Assembly (NCBI GenBank): GCA_013398015.1
Contig: VZRR01004735.1
Coordinates: 249,547-313,546 of the forward strand
Origin: Oreocharis arfaki
Taxonomy: Eukaryota > Chordata > Aves > Passeriformes > Paramythiidae
Direction of reading: 5' to 3'
Length of the DNA stretch: 64,000 nucleotides
The position numbers and the translations under genes are program-made. The notes below the pieces were generated by a model, which was given only the letters and a program-made list of their open reading frames with translations, made no database searches and was not told where the DNA came from. Each line of letters opens with the position of its first letter. Position 1 is the first letter of the stretch. Below, in pieces: positions 24,001 to 36,564 of the stretch.

Positions 24001-24785
24001 TTAGGACAGTCTGGGTCGGTCTGTGGACTTGGTAATTAGCTCTGGTGCCTACAGTGAAGGCCATCAGAGACTCAGCTATGGTTTCTTCATTTTGGTTTGG
24101 TCCCTGCAAGAAATGTCTATGTTCAGCCCACTGCTGATTTGATTTTTTTATCAGATGGTTTCCCCTTGCCCTCTCAGCCTGCCAGCATTCCAAGACCAGA
24201 CATTTTAGTGGCCATTCTAGATTGGTGGTGCTGGGTTCATTTTCTTAATTCCCTTTTTCTTCCAGCAAAAATCTCAACAAATCACTGTTCAATACCATGG
24301 CATCCAGAATAAATGCCTCTACTTGTTTCTGCTATTTAAGGCATCTGCAAAAAACTGATAAGGATTACTTACCTCTGCAGATGGCTTATGTTTTGGCAGA
24401 AGGGGGAAAACCCACCACCTCAGGCCTAAAGGAGGATTCTTAAGTGGAGGTTAGTCACTCCTGCTGCTCATGACTATATGCTCAAGCCTTGGAGCTACTG
24501 CATCTCCATGGCTTGTGAATGGGCCAAAGCTTCTTTCTCACTGTGATAAATATGCAGAACAGCACATTAATTAGCTCAGTACACTGCTAATGTAAGATAG
24601 CATAAGTCTATCAAGTTCAACATGGTTAAATCCTTTACCCTCACTTGTGATGTGACTTACAAATAGGAGTAATAAATAACAGTCATCCGAATGCTAAACC
24701 TGTCTCTCCCCTCAAAGAACTACACTTGCTTCACATCCTGTGCAGATTAAATATCCCTGGGTCACTTCCTCCACGTGAGGTGAAC
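15010..24785. other. No gene recognised; long unique-looking stretch
   Basis: Nearly 10 kb with no CR1, LTR or clear SINE. A T9 tract lies near 15357-15365. A small inverted arrangement of AACCTTTGTT and its neighbour AAGGTTGTTAACC occurs at 17970-18000. Several AT-rich blocks (15950-16160, 18840-19000, 21290-21430) carry TAAT/ATTA cores, but none can be called. The 149-codon frame at 19382-19831 (plus) has no recognisable similarity and overlaps an 87-codon antisense frame. Confidence 0.45.
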
Positions 24786-24788
24786 ACT

Positions 24789-25240
24789 GAATCATAGAAT
24801 CATTAGGTTGGAAAAGACATCCAAGATCAAATCCAACCTTTGATCGAACACCACCATGCCAACTAATCCACAGCACTCAGTGTCACGTCTAGTCATTTCT
24901 TGAGCACTTCCAGGGACGGTGATTCCACCACCTCCCTGGGCAGTCTGTTCCAATACTTTACCACCCTTTTAGTGAAGATACTCTTCCTGATGTCCAAACT
25001 AAACCTCCCCGGGCACAATGTGAGGCCATATCTTCTTGTCCTGTTGCTGGCTGCCTGGGAGAAGAGATTGACCCCCACCTGGCTACACCCTCCTTCCAGG
25101 CAGTTGTGGAGAGCAGTAAGGTCTCCTGTGAGTCTTCTTTTCTCAAGGCTAAACAACCCCAGCACCCTCAGCTGCTCTGCATATGACTCACTCTCCAGAT
25201 CCTTCACCAGCTTATATTGGTTATACAATATAAGCAGTTA
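24789..25240 (-). mobile_element. CR1 LINE, 5'-truncated, minus strand
   Basis: On the plus strand it opens with GAATCATAGAATCATTAGG, the reversed CR1 3' terminus. The minus strand then keeps an uninterrupted frame of about 110 codons (24893-25228) with typical CR1 ORF2 C-terminal phrases: LVKDLE, LRVLGLFSLEKRRL, SDRTR-like ASNRTRRYG, and KYWNRLPREVVESPSLEV. The reverse-transcriptase core is absent because of 5' truncation. The open frame suggests a fairly recent insertion compared with the other copies here. Confidence 0.93.
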
Positions 25241-27405
25241 CACTATGTCCATGAAAAACTAGAGAAAAACAGGAAAAACTAAAATATGTGTGGTCAAAGC
25301 TTGGGCACAGCAGCAGAGGGGACTGGCCTCTCAATGCTAATGATCCCACCAACTTTCTTTCAAAGCTCATTTCAAGACCTGATGTCTTCCCCAGGAGATG
25401 TAACTCTCATCTGGGTCAGGTCTCCATTGAGTAGATGAGCTCTGCCCTTGGGAAACAGAGAAAGTACATTTGGCTAGTTATATCATTTAGATCTTTTCAC
25501 TCTACTCCGTAACTGCTTGCAGTCACAGAAATGAAAGGAGAAAAGCCATTGCTTCTTTACTTAATTCCTCCCCCAAAAATGTCATCCTTCCCCACTCTAT
25601 TTCCCATCCTTATTCTCAGCAATTTTTTATTTTAGATATTTAACAAAGATACAACACTACTTTCAGGTTCTGTTTGGTTTTTTAAAATTCAAACAAAGAT
25701 GCCTAAAAAGCCTCATATGCTTAAACGCATGCCTATTCACTTGTTTCAGATAGTGACAAAATACTTAACAGAGAAGCAATCTACTGTTCCCTCTGCCCCC
25801 CCACTGAAAAAGAAAAGCAAAAAAGCCGGTAAGGCATAGGTGAACATAAAATAATACAAAATTCTTGGCTGTCTACATCAGCAGCATGCAGGCAGTAAAA
25901 CTGAAAGAAATCTCATTAGCATGACATAACAGTCAATTATAGTAAGCAAGATTTAATGTTAAGTACTGTAGCCTGATTAATCAACAGATATTCCTATCAG
26001 TGAAAACGATGCTCTACAAGTTTCAAGTTTTAGTTCATTGCACCACATTAAGCAAAAGGTGGGAAAGGTACAAAGGGAGACAGATTCATCTTTTGTGCAA
26101 TTGCACTGACTCCAAAAGCAGACTCCTTTCATTCTTGGAAAGGCTTTGACTTGATATCAAATCCATGCACACAGGAGAGGGATTCTTCTGATCATAATTT
26201 CCCAGCAAGATATTGAAGGGTTTTTGCTTTTTGAATATTTTCCCAATACATTTCCAAGTGTGTATGAATTAACAAAATGAAAAAGACAAATGCTTTGAAA
26301 TATTTTGGGTTAGGTTCATACCTGAAAAGTCACACCTGAGGGCAAAACACCACAGAAAGTATGTGGTGGGCTTGAAGCCCAGACTACCATTACGGCTGGA
26401 AAAGGTGCAGTATTTGGGAGGTTGTTTTCAGGAATGCCTGGCCTTGCTGAGCTCAGCAAAACTGAGTTTCTCATTGCATTAATTTTAAAAAACTACCCCA
26501 AACCAGAAACCGAAAGCTTTTACATAAAGTTCTTACTCACATGGAATCTCCCAAATCTCTTCTACAACTTAAAAGACTCACAATATGAATCTTTCAAAGT
26601 TCATAGCATAGTTCATCTTTCATAGTTCACTGAACTGCTACAGAATGAAGGATCATTTTAACATTATACCATTGAATTGACCACCCTGACATCCTGAAAT
26701 TCCTTCTGATCTAAATAAACTTCTGATGCTCAGTAGCATTGGTTTATTCAAAACTGAATTTTGGTAAATTGGAAAATAATTTTGGGAAAAGTTGTCTAAG
26801 TCAAATTCAAGATCCCTAAAAAACTAAACTTTGAAAAAAAATAGCATGAAAACTTCAGAATAATGCTAGGATTTATTTTGGTACTGAGTAAATTCTGAGC
26901 AATCACATGGGACCTTTTTTCTGTTTCACTGCTCTGAACCAACTCAAAAGTGTGACAAAAACTATTTTCAAGCAAGAATATTATTTACTCATAGTGTGCG
27001 CTTCCTTTCTTGCTCTTTGCATCTGTCATGAGGAAAAGGAAACTACTCTTTAACAACACTTGCCTCTCTAAAAAGTGCTCTCTCTTTCTGAAAACAGTTT
27101 TCTTCACTACAGCCACACTCTCAAAAGTTTCCAGCATTCTCTTAGTTTGCCCACATTGTGAAGCTACGGGGATCTGACAACTAGTTAAGAGAACTAGAAA
27201 TCCAGGTACCTTTTGCCATTTCCTACAGACATTTTACACGGCTCCATCAGACCAAGACTGGGTGAAACAAGAATTACTTAGAGGCAGAAAAACCACAATG
27301 GTGGTCAAAGTCACAGCTGCAACTACAGTTTGCTCTGCACTTCACTTGGAAGTGGATTTTATGTTTCCCCTAAGCATTGTACTTCAAAAATACAACCCTG
27401 CACAG
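25241..27405. other. No gene recognised
   Basis: AT-rich unique-looking DNA. The stretch 25900-26060 has several TAAT/ATTA cores (CATTAGCATGACATAAC, CTGATTAATCAAC) and could be a conserved non-coding block. Otherwise nothing stands out. Confidence 0.4.
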
Positions 27406-27619
27406 ATTTTTCTGGGTTGGTTTTGGGTTTTTTTGTTTGTTTGTGTTTTGGGTTTGTTTGTGGGGGTTTTTTTGTTGTTTTCTTTTGAGTTTGCTTGTTT
27501 GTGGTCTGTTTTTGGTTTTTGTTTCTTTGTTTGTTTTTTGTTTTCTTTGGTTTGGGTTTCTTGTTTGTTTGGTTTGGGTTTAATTGGTTTTGTTTGTTGT
27601 GGGCTTTTTTGCTTGTTTT
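27406..27619 (+). repeat. GT-rich strand-asymmetric low-complexity tract
   Basis: About 210 bases on the plus strand are almost only T and G (GTTTGTTT, GGGTTT and GGTTTGGGTTT units), with few C and hardly any A. It produces a spurious 143-codon frame (27262-27693) rich in Phe, Val, Leu, Cys and Gly that looks like a membrane protein but only mirrors the base composition. Confidence 0.9.
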
Positions 27620-29478
27620 ACCCTCTCAGGTTAATAAAGCACAGAATTTCTAACAGACACATTCGCTCCTTTATCAGCTTGATAGGCTGTTAAAAATGCC
27701 AGACACCTTCTGTTCTGCTGTCTGAGAATGGTAGGCTTAGAAAGTTTGACGAATCTAGACTTTACTCACATACCTATTGCAGTCTATTGCTTGAAAATCA
27801 AGGCAAAAATAACAAAGTTCAAGAGTGTTTCTCAATTTTGATATATCAAATCCTAGCTTCACTGTTGAGCCAGAACTTTTCTTCTAATCAACATATGAAA
27901 GATTGTGTTGGACTATTTCATATCTTTGTCACCCATCACATAGAGTTTCCTCAGAAAAGTTCTCATTTGCAGATTGTTTATCCAATAAAGCATGATGACT
28001 CCTTCAGAGATTAAAAGTCTAATCTTCAGTAGGACTGACGACCCTTTCGAAAATTAATAGGTCTGTGCTTTCCTACTGATCTAATCCTCACTCTTACTGC
28101 CCTCATGGAGGTAATGCATAGAAATAAGTGTGACTGTGCTGAAAGACGTTTCAGTTCATTCAACTTTTGATCTCCTGAGACTGCAGAGCACAGAGAAAGA
28201 TTTTGTAAGAAGACATCTGAACCATATTTTTTTTCTTCAATGTCTTTGAAAGATACTGTAGTGATATGCTGTGATATAGGACTTATCCAGTGAGCTTTCT
28301 TGATAGTTGTGAATGTATTTGACTACACAGATGCTCCCTATAATATTATGGAGAAATGGCATTACAGAAATGATGAATATAACCTTTAGCACCTACCTGG
28401 GGAGATTGCCCTGTATAGAGATGACATTCAGTGGTCTAGGTCATAGGAGAAGAGACATTCTCCTGTAGCGGCACCCCAAGACAAGACAAACTACTTCTTA
28501 ATTTCAACTCGCCATGGTCTGTATTTTGGGAGCAGAACAAGCAGGGCTGCAGTCTCAATAGCAGAAATGAGTTAAAAAGACTCAGCTCTGCTTCCTAGCC
28601 AGGTCAGTGCAGGAAGTGTAGCTCTGCTAACACATCAGCAAGGGCAGTGGAGGTAGATCGCTGCTAGTTAAAGTCACAATACTGTATCTGTTGTATGATT
28701 CCAGTGACAACTACAGATATGAAAGATGCCTTATACTTATCAATGTTTTACCAGAAGTCTTTTTACTGTGGATACCTCCACTGAGAAATAAACTCAGGAA
28801 AAAGATTTGGCAAACACTGTTAACACTGACAAACCTCTGGACATACAGCACAGTTAGCAATAGCACTATTAGGGAGGACCAATAATCATGTACCACATTT
28901 TACAAACTTATAACAGAGATTACATTACCCACCACTAAAATCTTCACCTCTTAGATGTAGGTTTATACAGACAACACTATAAAATAAACACTACAACTAC
29001 CTCTTAAATAGAAACTAGAACAGCACAGGACAGTGAAATTGTCTAGGCTAACCTAAGGTCAAGGTCATGCCCTGCCAGGAAAAAAAAGAAACAATAAAAA
29101 GAGAAAAGCTGTTATTTTGCTTTACTGGAATGTGTTAGTGGATAAAATGCTGGGGGTTTGGTTTGCATTTCCAGCTCTTTCCCGCACTTCTACAACATCA
29201 GCAGAGTTGTTTAGCCTTTGTAGTCTCCACATGTTACTATTTTCCTACTTAGATGTCTTTAGATGTCTAGCTTCACCATGGATGGCTGAGTTTCAACATC
29301 TTTTTGTGTCCACTTTAAAAGACAGCAGAGAAGTATGCAGAGCAGAATTCCCATGTTGCTCCATGCCATGAACACATACCTTCTTACCTGACTGTAACAC
29401 AGGTCTATAATCACAGCACCCCATGCCAGCAAACAGCTTCTTTCTTCCTGGCCGTGTACTAGAGCAGCTTAACCAGAA
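27620..29478. other. No gene recognised
   Basis: AT-rich unique-looking sequence with only short unsupported frames. Confidence 0.45.
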
Positions 29479-29480
29479 GC

Positions 29481-29560
29481 CCACAGGACACTTCCCATAC
29501 TTCAGTTTCTTTGTGCTAAGTAAGCCACAGGACACTTCCCATACTTCAATTTCTTTGTGC
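29481..29560 (+). repeat. 36-bp tandem duplication, period 44
   Basis: The unit CCACAGGACACTTCCCATAC... occupies 29481-29516 and recurs at 29525-29560 with one mismatch (G/A). The two copies are separated by 8 bp, so the duplication is recent. Confidence 0.92.
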
Positions 29561-29565
29561 AAATA

Positions 29566-32500
29566 TCCCTGCTAATTAATGGCAGACCAATTCCATACTT
29601 GAAACCCATGCTGGAAGGTACTAGAGAAATGACCGGTCCCTGCTATGAATGCATGGCTTTCTTCACCTACAGTAGAAGTTGTTTCTGTGTATTTTCTTTC
29701 CACTCTCAGGTCTCGGTTTGTTCCTAGCTCCTCTCTGCAGCCTGACAGCTGCTGTAGTTCTGCATAACCAGGGAGCACAGAATAAGCATAAAACTGGCTC
29801 AAAGTCTAAACTGCATTTCTAAGTGCGTCCTCTGGCACCTTTCTGAACAAGTATCTTCTTTTGTGTGCAACTTTTTTCTCCCCCTCACCCGCTTGGTTAC
29901 AGGCTTATCCTGTTTTCATGCAGATGGAAAGAGACTGATTCTGGTAGCCACCAGGCACCGGTAAAATATAGCTGCATTTTGTGTCATCTTGCAATACCTT
30001 CAGAATCACATGTCAACAAGAGGGTTAAAAATTAAAAAATAGCAGCAGAACACAATTTCCCCCTACCTCAGCATTTTCTCACCCTTTCCTGAGCTTCTTT
30101 GTGATCAAGAGCTGAGAGAAGTACCACTAGGCCATTTCAGGTCTTCTAGATAACTTTCTACACCACCTCCACTGCTTGTGCTGTTATTCAGCAGTTACTG
30201 CAGATCTCAATTTCAGTAGGATTTGCAAGTCAATCCTCTATCTGTAAATCCCAGATGGCTCAGTGATTTTTAGCGCAGCTATTGATCTCTTCATTCATAG
30301 ATACCAGCTTCTGGGCAAACAGACCCAGCTGCTCTCGTCAACCCCGCCTGACTGCCACTGGCAGAAAAGAGGACTTTGTGAACCCAGACACTACCGCTAA
30401 TAAAACTGCCACTTCCAGCAATAAAATTAGGCAGGAATAAGCATATGGTTTGTACGTTTGCCTACCTGATTACAAGGCTGCTGCCAGGCTCCCTCCCTCG
30501 CTCTGCAACAGCTGTGCTTTTGGCAACTGAGCAACAGCCTTCCTAAGTGTCATGCTCTGAAAACGCACACGCTCTACACACACCCATCCAGCCTTGCCGT
30601 GCCAGACAGCCCCTTCTCCGCCGTCAGCCAGCCGAAAAACAAGTTGCAATTCAATGGCCAGCTCCCGTATGAAAGGAAGATACAGAGGTCAGAACAATCA
30701 ATGCAATTAACCGTTCTGAAAACAGCACAAGGCTTTTTGTAAGATCGGAACAATTGGGTTTTATCTGCCCTTTCCCCTCCTCTCATATATTACCCACAAA
30801 TCAGAAGGTCTTCAGCAGATTGCTGCATATTTGATGCCAACTGCTCTGTCTTTTACATTCTATCTTACACCACTGCAGAACAGCCAGAATGGATTTGGGC
30901 TCCCTGGTGGTGCAGAAGGCAATTGCTCCTTACCTCCACGAGGCAGGGATTCCTACCTCCTCACTGAGACCTCTGAGAAAGGTGACAAGGAAACAAAGCC
31001 AAAGGTCCCGCCAGCCCTCCCTCCCCACTCATGCTCTTCCCTGCAGATCACTAAGCTTGCTACCATAAATCAGGCCTCCACACAGCTGTGGCACCAGTAG
31101 GAGATTTCAGGCAAAGTGGCATGGTATTGTATACTACTGTGACTTGTTCACATTTTGAATGCTGTTTGTTGAGCTTTGTTACATGCAGTGTTGTCTCCTT
31201 CCGCAGGGAATTACTCAGCCAGGCAGTCACACGGCTGCAGCAGCATAATTAGAGGATTCAAAGTGTGCTAAGCTCATCTGGAAATCATATGAGGTGGGGA
31301 GATAGACATACCCAAATGATCACAAGGAACTACTATCTCTGTGCAAGTAGTAACTTGTAACTCTCCCAGTGCGCACTCTCCCAGGGCTTGCTGTCACAGA
31401 AAATCTCTATGAGTTATGGAGTAATGTAAACCTCACCTAAGTTTGAGAGGAACTCATCAGTACATGGAGTTCAAAATAAGCAGGCAAGCAGGCTGCAACA
31501 CACCCTCAAGTAGGAAATGGGTACTGGGAAGAGGAGGATATGTATCAGATATGCGAGTGTATCAGATATGGGGGGGCAATACTTTCAATAGTAACAAAAT
31601 AGTGGAAAATTTAAAATTTAAGTTCAGGTTCAATACCTAAGGTTCAAAGGAGAACATTTCAGAGTTTCATAAAGTTTAAAGGAATATGATAAAAATAGCA
31701 GGATATGAGATTTTGGGTTAGACCAGCTCCATCATAATGCTTGGGAAAGTATCGTGCAGGACACAAGAAAATTAGAATGGTGTTGTTTATAAAGGCAAGT
31801 GAAGCACGGAGAGCTCTTGGACTTTGTCATGGTGGGATCAACATGGAATTTGCACTTGTTTTAAAACCTAGATCAAGATGGGTCTTCATCTGCCCTGACT
31901 AAGCTTAAGGAGCCTTTTATTCATTGCTGTGGTGCTTTTAAGTGGTGCATAATGAGACACTCTGCAGCTAATTGCTTGGATGTCCCATATGCAGCAGCCA
32001 GGCATGGTGCTAGGATGTGAGGCCCAATAAAAAGATCCCCATTTCTGGTGGATGCTGTCCATGTGGTTAGACATATTCCTTAGGGCCCTCTAAATCCTCA
32101 GGAACAGATATGCTTTCTTGCTTCAGTTGATAAACTGCTTCTAGATGACTTTCAATTTCTTTCACAAATTGCCTGTCATATTTCTTTCCTGATCACAGTT
32201 TTGCTTATTATTTGTTTTGTTTCTATTTAAGTTGTGCAATGAGGTAGCCAGTTTCATTTTATCACTTCACTGATTTTACAGTGCAATGTAACAGATTTGT
32301 GTAATTGTTACTTCTTTTTTCCCACCATTTCCCTTCCCCCATGCCCCACACCAAATATATATTGCTACCAGCAGCCTTGTCTCTGCAGGCGAGTTCCTGC
32401 ATAACACAGCTCTTGTTTGTAATTCGACTTATGTTCAGGGCTATTACTGATGCTGCCAAAATGCATGCAAAAGCCAGCCAAAGACCAGACTCTTGATGGA

Positions 32501-32702
32501 AGCTGCACTAACAGAGGTGTGCAGACCCACAGTGGGAATGGGCAGCTCCTCAGGTCTGTGTCCTTCTGAAACTTTCCTTCTGATCCAATCCAGCCTGAAG
32601 CACTTTCAAATACAAATCTTTCAGCTTTCCAAAGTGCTCCCCTAATCACTATGTACTGCAATCTGCACTGAGGAGGGAGCTGAGGGGTGGCTGATAGCTG
32701 TG
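29566..32702. other. No gene recognised
   Basis: Mixed-composition DNA. 31200-31290 (ATTACTCAGCCAGG ... AGCATAATTAGAGG) looks less drifted, but this is only an impression. An 18-bp imperfect duplication (GTATCAGATATG twice) lies at 31541-31570. Confidence 0.4.
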
Positions 32703-32703
32703 A

Positions 32704-33130
32704 CCATAGAATCACAGAATATGCTGAGTTGGAAGGGATCCACAAGGATCAGTGACTACAACTCCTGGCCCTGCACAGGACACCCCAAGAATCATCCCAT
32801 GTGCCTGAGAGCATTGTCCAGAGCATTGACCACTTTCCCTGGGGAGCCTGTTCCAGTGCCCAGTAACCCTCTGGGTGAAGAACCTTTTCCTGATATTCAA
32901 CACAGACCTTCTCTGACACAACTTCAGGCCATTCCCTTGGGTCCTGTCACTGGGCACCACAGGGAAGAGATCAGTGCCTGCACCTCTTCTTCCCCTCACG
33001 AGGTCTTCCCTCAGTCTCCTCCATGCTGAACAGACCAAGTGCCCTCAGCCACTCCTCATACAGCTTCCCCTCAAGGCCCTTCACCCTCCTTGTTGCCCTC
33101 CTTTGGATACTCTCTAATAGTTTAATATCA
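32704..33130 (-). mobile_element. CR1 LINE, 5'-truncated, minus strand
   Basis: It begins on the plus strand with CATAGAATCACAGAATATG, the reversed CR1 terminus. The minus strand carries CR1 ORF2 C-terminal phrases (SDRTQGNGLKL, LNIRKRFFTQRV, HWNRLPRE, then a frame break). It ends near 33130 after ACTCTCTAATAG. A decayed, truncated copy. Confidence 0.93.
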
Positions 33131-35129
33131 TGCACTGGAAAATAAGCCCAGGAAAAAGAGGTACTACTGGAAGGAAAGGCACCTACCTGGCCCTATCATT
33201 TATGTGAGTTTTTTTGCTCATTCCAAGCTGGTGATGTTTGTGGACACAGTGATACAAATGCGGGCTGATCTCCCAGCACACAATAATTAAACAGGGGTCT
33301 AGCTGTCTCTTGGGATTGCTGCATCTTTTTTTCTCTCTGAAAAGCTTTCCAGTTTGGGTATGATATCATGCTGACACTCTTGTCTCTTGAGCAAGCTGCC
33401 CCTTCCTTATCCATTCCACTTATTGCCTGCAAAGCACATGCAATGAACCCTACAGGTAATTAACCTTCACAATAAAAACAGAAAAAAAAAAATGCTGTTG
33501 AAGTCCACTTGGGTGGCTGAATATTTTAATGTGGGAGTACCCAAACTCAGGGGATATTCAGTGATGGGATGGATTTGCTGTTGGACACTAATCTGAATGA
33601 AAACTGGCATGTATGAAAAGGCAGAAAGCAGAAGGCTGACAATATACTGATTTCAGTGATTTTACTCTCCTAAAACTATTAGCCTCTGGAAGGGATATAT
33701 AGTACTCGTTTAACTTCGTATCTCATTTTTCAACAGAAACCTTTACAATAAAGAGAAAAAGGGGAGCTTAAACCCAGAGTAAAGTCCATCCAATGGAGAT
33801 CTGAATCAAAATCTATTACCTGTCTTTTGAAAAAGACAACAGTGTGTACTGCAGTTAACCCGTGTAAATCACTAGGTGAATGGGAAGCAGCAAGTCAAGT
33901 GGACTGGTGCTACTCTGAACAGTTTACGAAAGCAACAGCTAAAGGTCATCTCACGAACATCCTTGGTAACCTGACACAAAGCATCACCCAGTTTCATCTT
34001 GAACTGTCTATGCTTGTCTGCCCCAGTAAAGAGTTCTCCCCTCAACTGAATTTTTCAGTCTCCAGCCTCATCCAGGTTGTGACCCAGGTTAGTTGCTCAT
34101 AAAAAACAGCTTAGGAATGCATTATGGACTATCATTAGGGGGATCAACATTTACTGAAGAATCAGAAGCTTTTTCTTGTTAGTTTCATCATGTGCAGTCT
34201 GAAAAAAAACCCCCCAGATCTAAGATTTTAGACCCAGTATTTTAAACCCAGTAATAAATCTAGAAGAGCATTCTGTACAACTGTTCTTCGATTTTCTGTG
34301 TGTGGTTGGTCTATTTTTTTACTTTCTGTGCTTTAAAAATAAATCTCATGAAACAGTTGTGATTCCAGCATGTTCACTTGACTCGGGGAGCTAGGATTCC
34401 ATGAGAAACCATGAAGTTGTGTACTGTGCTTCACACAGAAAGTCAAAACATTTTGGGTAGGCATCAATCCTTGGTGCAGCTCCACCAGGTTCACTGAACT
34501 CAGTACAGTGTGTCCAAACCAACTGCCTTTTGTTTCTGCATGGTAGAGATAAATATGAAAAAAAATCTCATTTCATCCAAATTGTAAAGAAGCTTTAAGA
34601 CCTATAAAAGTGGGAAATGGGCAAAGCTATCTTGTGTCAAGCAGAACGCAAATGTGAAACAGAGACAGCAATACATTATTCTAGTTTTTGCTAGACGGAC
34701 TTGTTTTTAATGCTCTATCTCTGTGAAACATGTCTATTGAATTATTTTTTCTTTCCTCAATATAACACATAAAAAATGCCAAAACCCCAACAAATCCAAA
34801 ACCTTGTCTACTTCAAAGCCCCTAGAAATAATGTGAATGCCTAGCAGAATTTTAATGACACAGAGAGATTTCCTGCAGATTAATTTGATTAAGTATTGCT
34901 AAATAATGAGGCATTTCAGGGGACTGTAAGATACTGAGAGTTTCTGAATTCAGTCTTTTGTCTGTAATACTTTGAGCAGTTTATTAATAAAGTTCATACT
35001 ATGTAGTGTTTCACAGAGGCAAATTAAATGCATGTTGTTTTAAGAAAAATGTCCACAACATAATTATTCCTAGCATAAAAATGCTGTATTTCAGAGAAAA
35101 TTCGCAAAACAAAAATGCTTTAGAAACAA
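33131..35129. other. No gene recognised
   Basis: AT-rich DNA with a poly-A tract near 33481-33491. No element or exon could be supported. Confidence 0.45.
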
Positions 35130-35300
35130 TAATACTTACTTAGCATCTATCATATTCCAAAACATTCAACAGAAAGCGTAGCAAATTAATCCTTGTAACA
35201 CTCCTTTGAAATTCAGAGATAACTAATTTGTCTTTTGCAGATAAGGCCCACTGAGGTAGGATAATAAAATTGTTCGGCTGAAGACATAGGGAAAGCTAAG
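35130..35300 (-). repeat. Probable MIR-like SINE remnant
   Basis: AATCCTTGTAACACTCCTTTG, then TTTTGCAGATAAGGCCCACTG, then ACATAGGGAAAGCTAAGG parallels the reversed MIR order 'aatcctcacaacaaccctatgagg ... ttttacagatgaggaaactgagg ...'. It is diverged and was judged by eye. Confidence 0.4.
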
Positions 35301-36560
35301 GCTAAAAGCTAAAGAACTATTGACAGATAACATGTTTCCAAACCCACATCTTAAATTCTTCTTAATGAATAACTCATCATTGTAAAAAATAAGGAGGGTT
35401 GTAGCTCTCTCTATATTGAAATGCCACGTAATTGTGGGAGAAGCAAAATAAGTCTGTGTATGTGTGAGGAATAAGTACACAGTTCAACCATAAACGCGCA
35501 TAACATTCTTTTTAATACTCAGACAGCTGTACTAGGGCAAAAATACAGAGTTGCTTGGCTTGACAATGCACGAGTCTCCTCCACCCAATCAATCTGGATG
35601 CTGTAGCCAGAGCCATAACAAAAGCAGGAGAATGAAAATTGCTGGTCCTCAGTATCCTTTAAGAGAAGGGCAACAAATGTGACCAATAGCTCTGTCAACC
35701 ACTATAAAAAGATAGGCTGTAGACTCACAAGGACCACATAAGTGGCATTCACCAAAAACGGGAGGAAGAAGCAAACACGATGAGATTTGGCTTTAAAGTC
35801 AAATCTAAACGCAGTGGTAGAAAAGCAGTTCAAGCCACAGAGATAATTCATTACTCCATGGGTATCTCCATAACTTTGCAAGGAATTCAGGCCAGCACCT
35901 GAAGTCAAATTTAACCCTTTGCAGATCTACTGATTTGTGTAGAATCTGTACTGAATAAATTTTCTAAAAACCTCTGGGATGGCTAACTAAAGCTCTTTGT
36001 AGTATGAGGAATTTTTAGAAAATCCACATTACCCTAACAGTGAATCTAAATATTGGCTAGATTAGTTTGTTCTTATCTCATTGAAGGTCCAGAACTGCCT
36101 GTGCAAAAACCCATGCTAAACTTTCTCACCTTAGCTGGCAAGTAGGTCCAAGGGATTTTGGGCTGTCAAGGCAGTGAATGAGTGAGTGAGAGAATGGCTA
36201 AGCAGAATTATCATGACACAGTAACATGAAGGTGAATGCAGTGGTCATCTGAAGCATCTCAAATGACAGTACTGGTGGTTTTCACAAACAGCCTTATCTC
36301 TCACATCCTTTCAAGGTATGCGTATTTTTAGAACTTGCTGCATGTTAAAGAAGAGAGGTTTTAAATGGGACCAAGGGTAAAACAAAGCAGCTGAAGAGAG
36401 GTGCTCATGCTTTTGAACAGTGCCAATCCAACCCAGTGAAAATGATCTGCTTCAAAAGGCAATGGTAATAGGCGAGAATGGGAAATGAAATAAATGGTCA
36501 GTACAGCCTAGAGACAATACCATGAAGGGCCCACATTTTGCCTAATACAGCTCCCCTGAA
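35301..36560. other. No gene recognised
   Basis: AT-rich unique-looking DNA; a short GTGAATGAGTGAGTGAGAG patch lies at 36174-36192. Confidence 0.45.
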
Positions 36561-36564
36561 GTCA

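Noticed and set aside
27262..27693. 143-codon frame resembling a multi-pass membrane protein
   Set aside because: The hydrophobic Phe/Val/Leu/Gly composition is a translation of the T/G low-complexity tract.
32700..33038. Frames of 108-109 codons on both strands as genes
   Set aside because: They lie within a CR1 copy.
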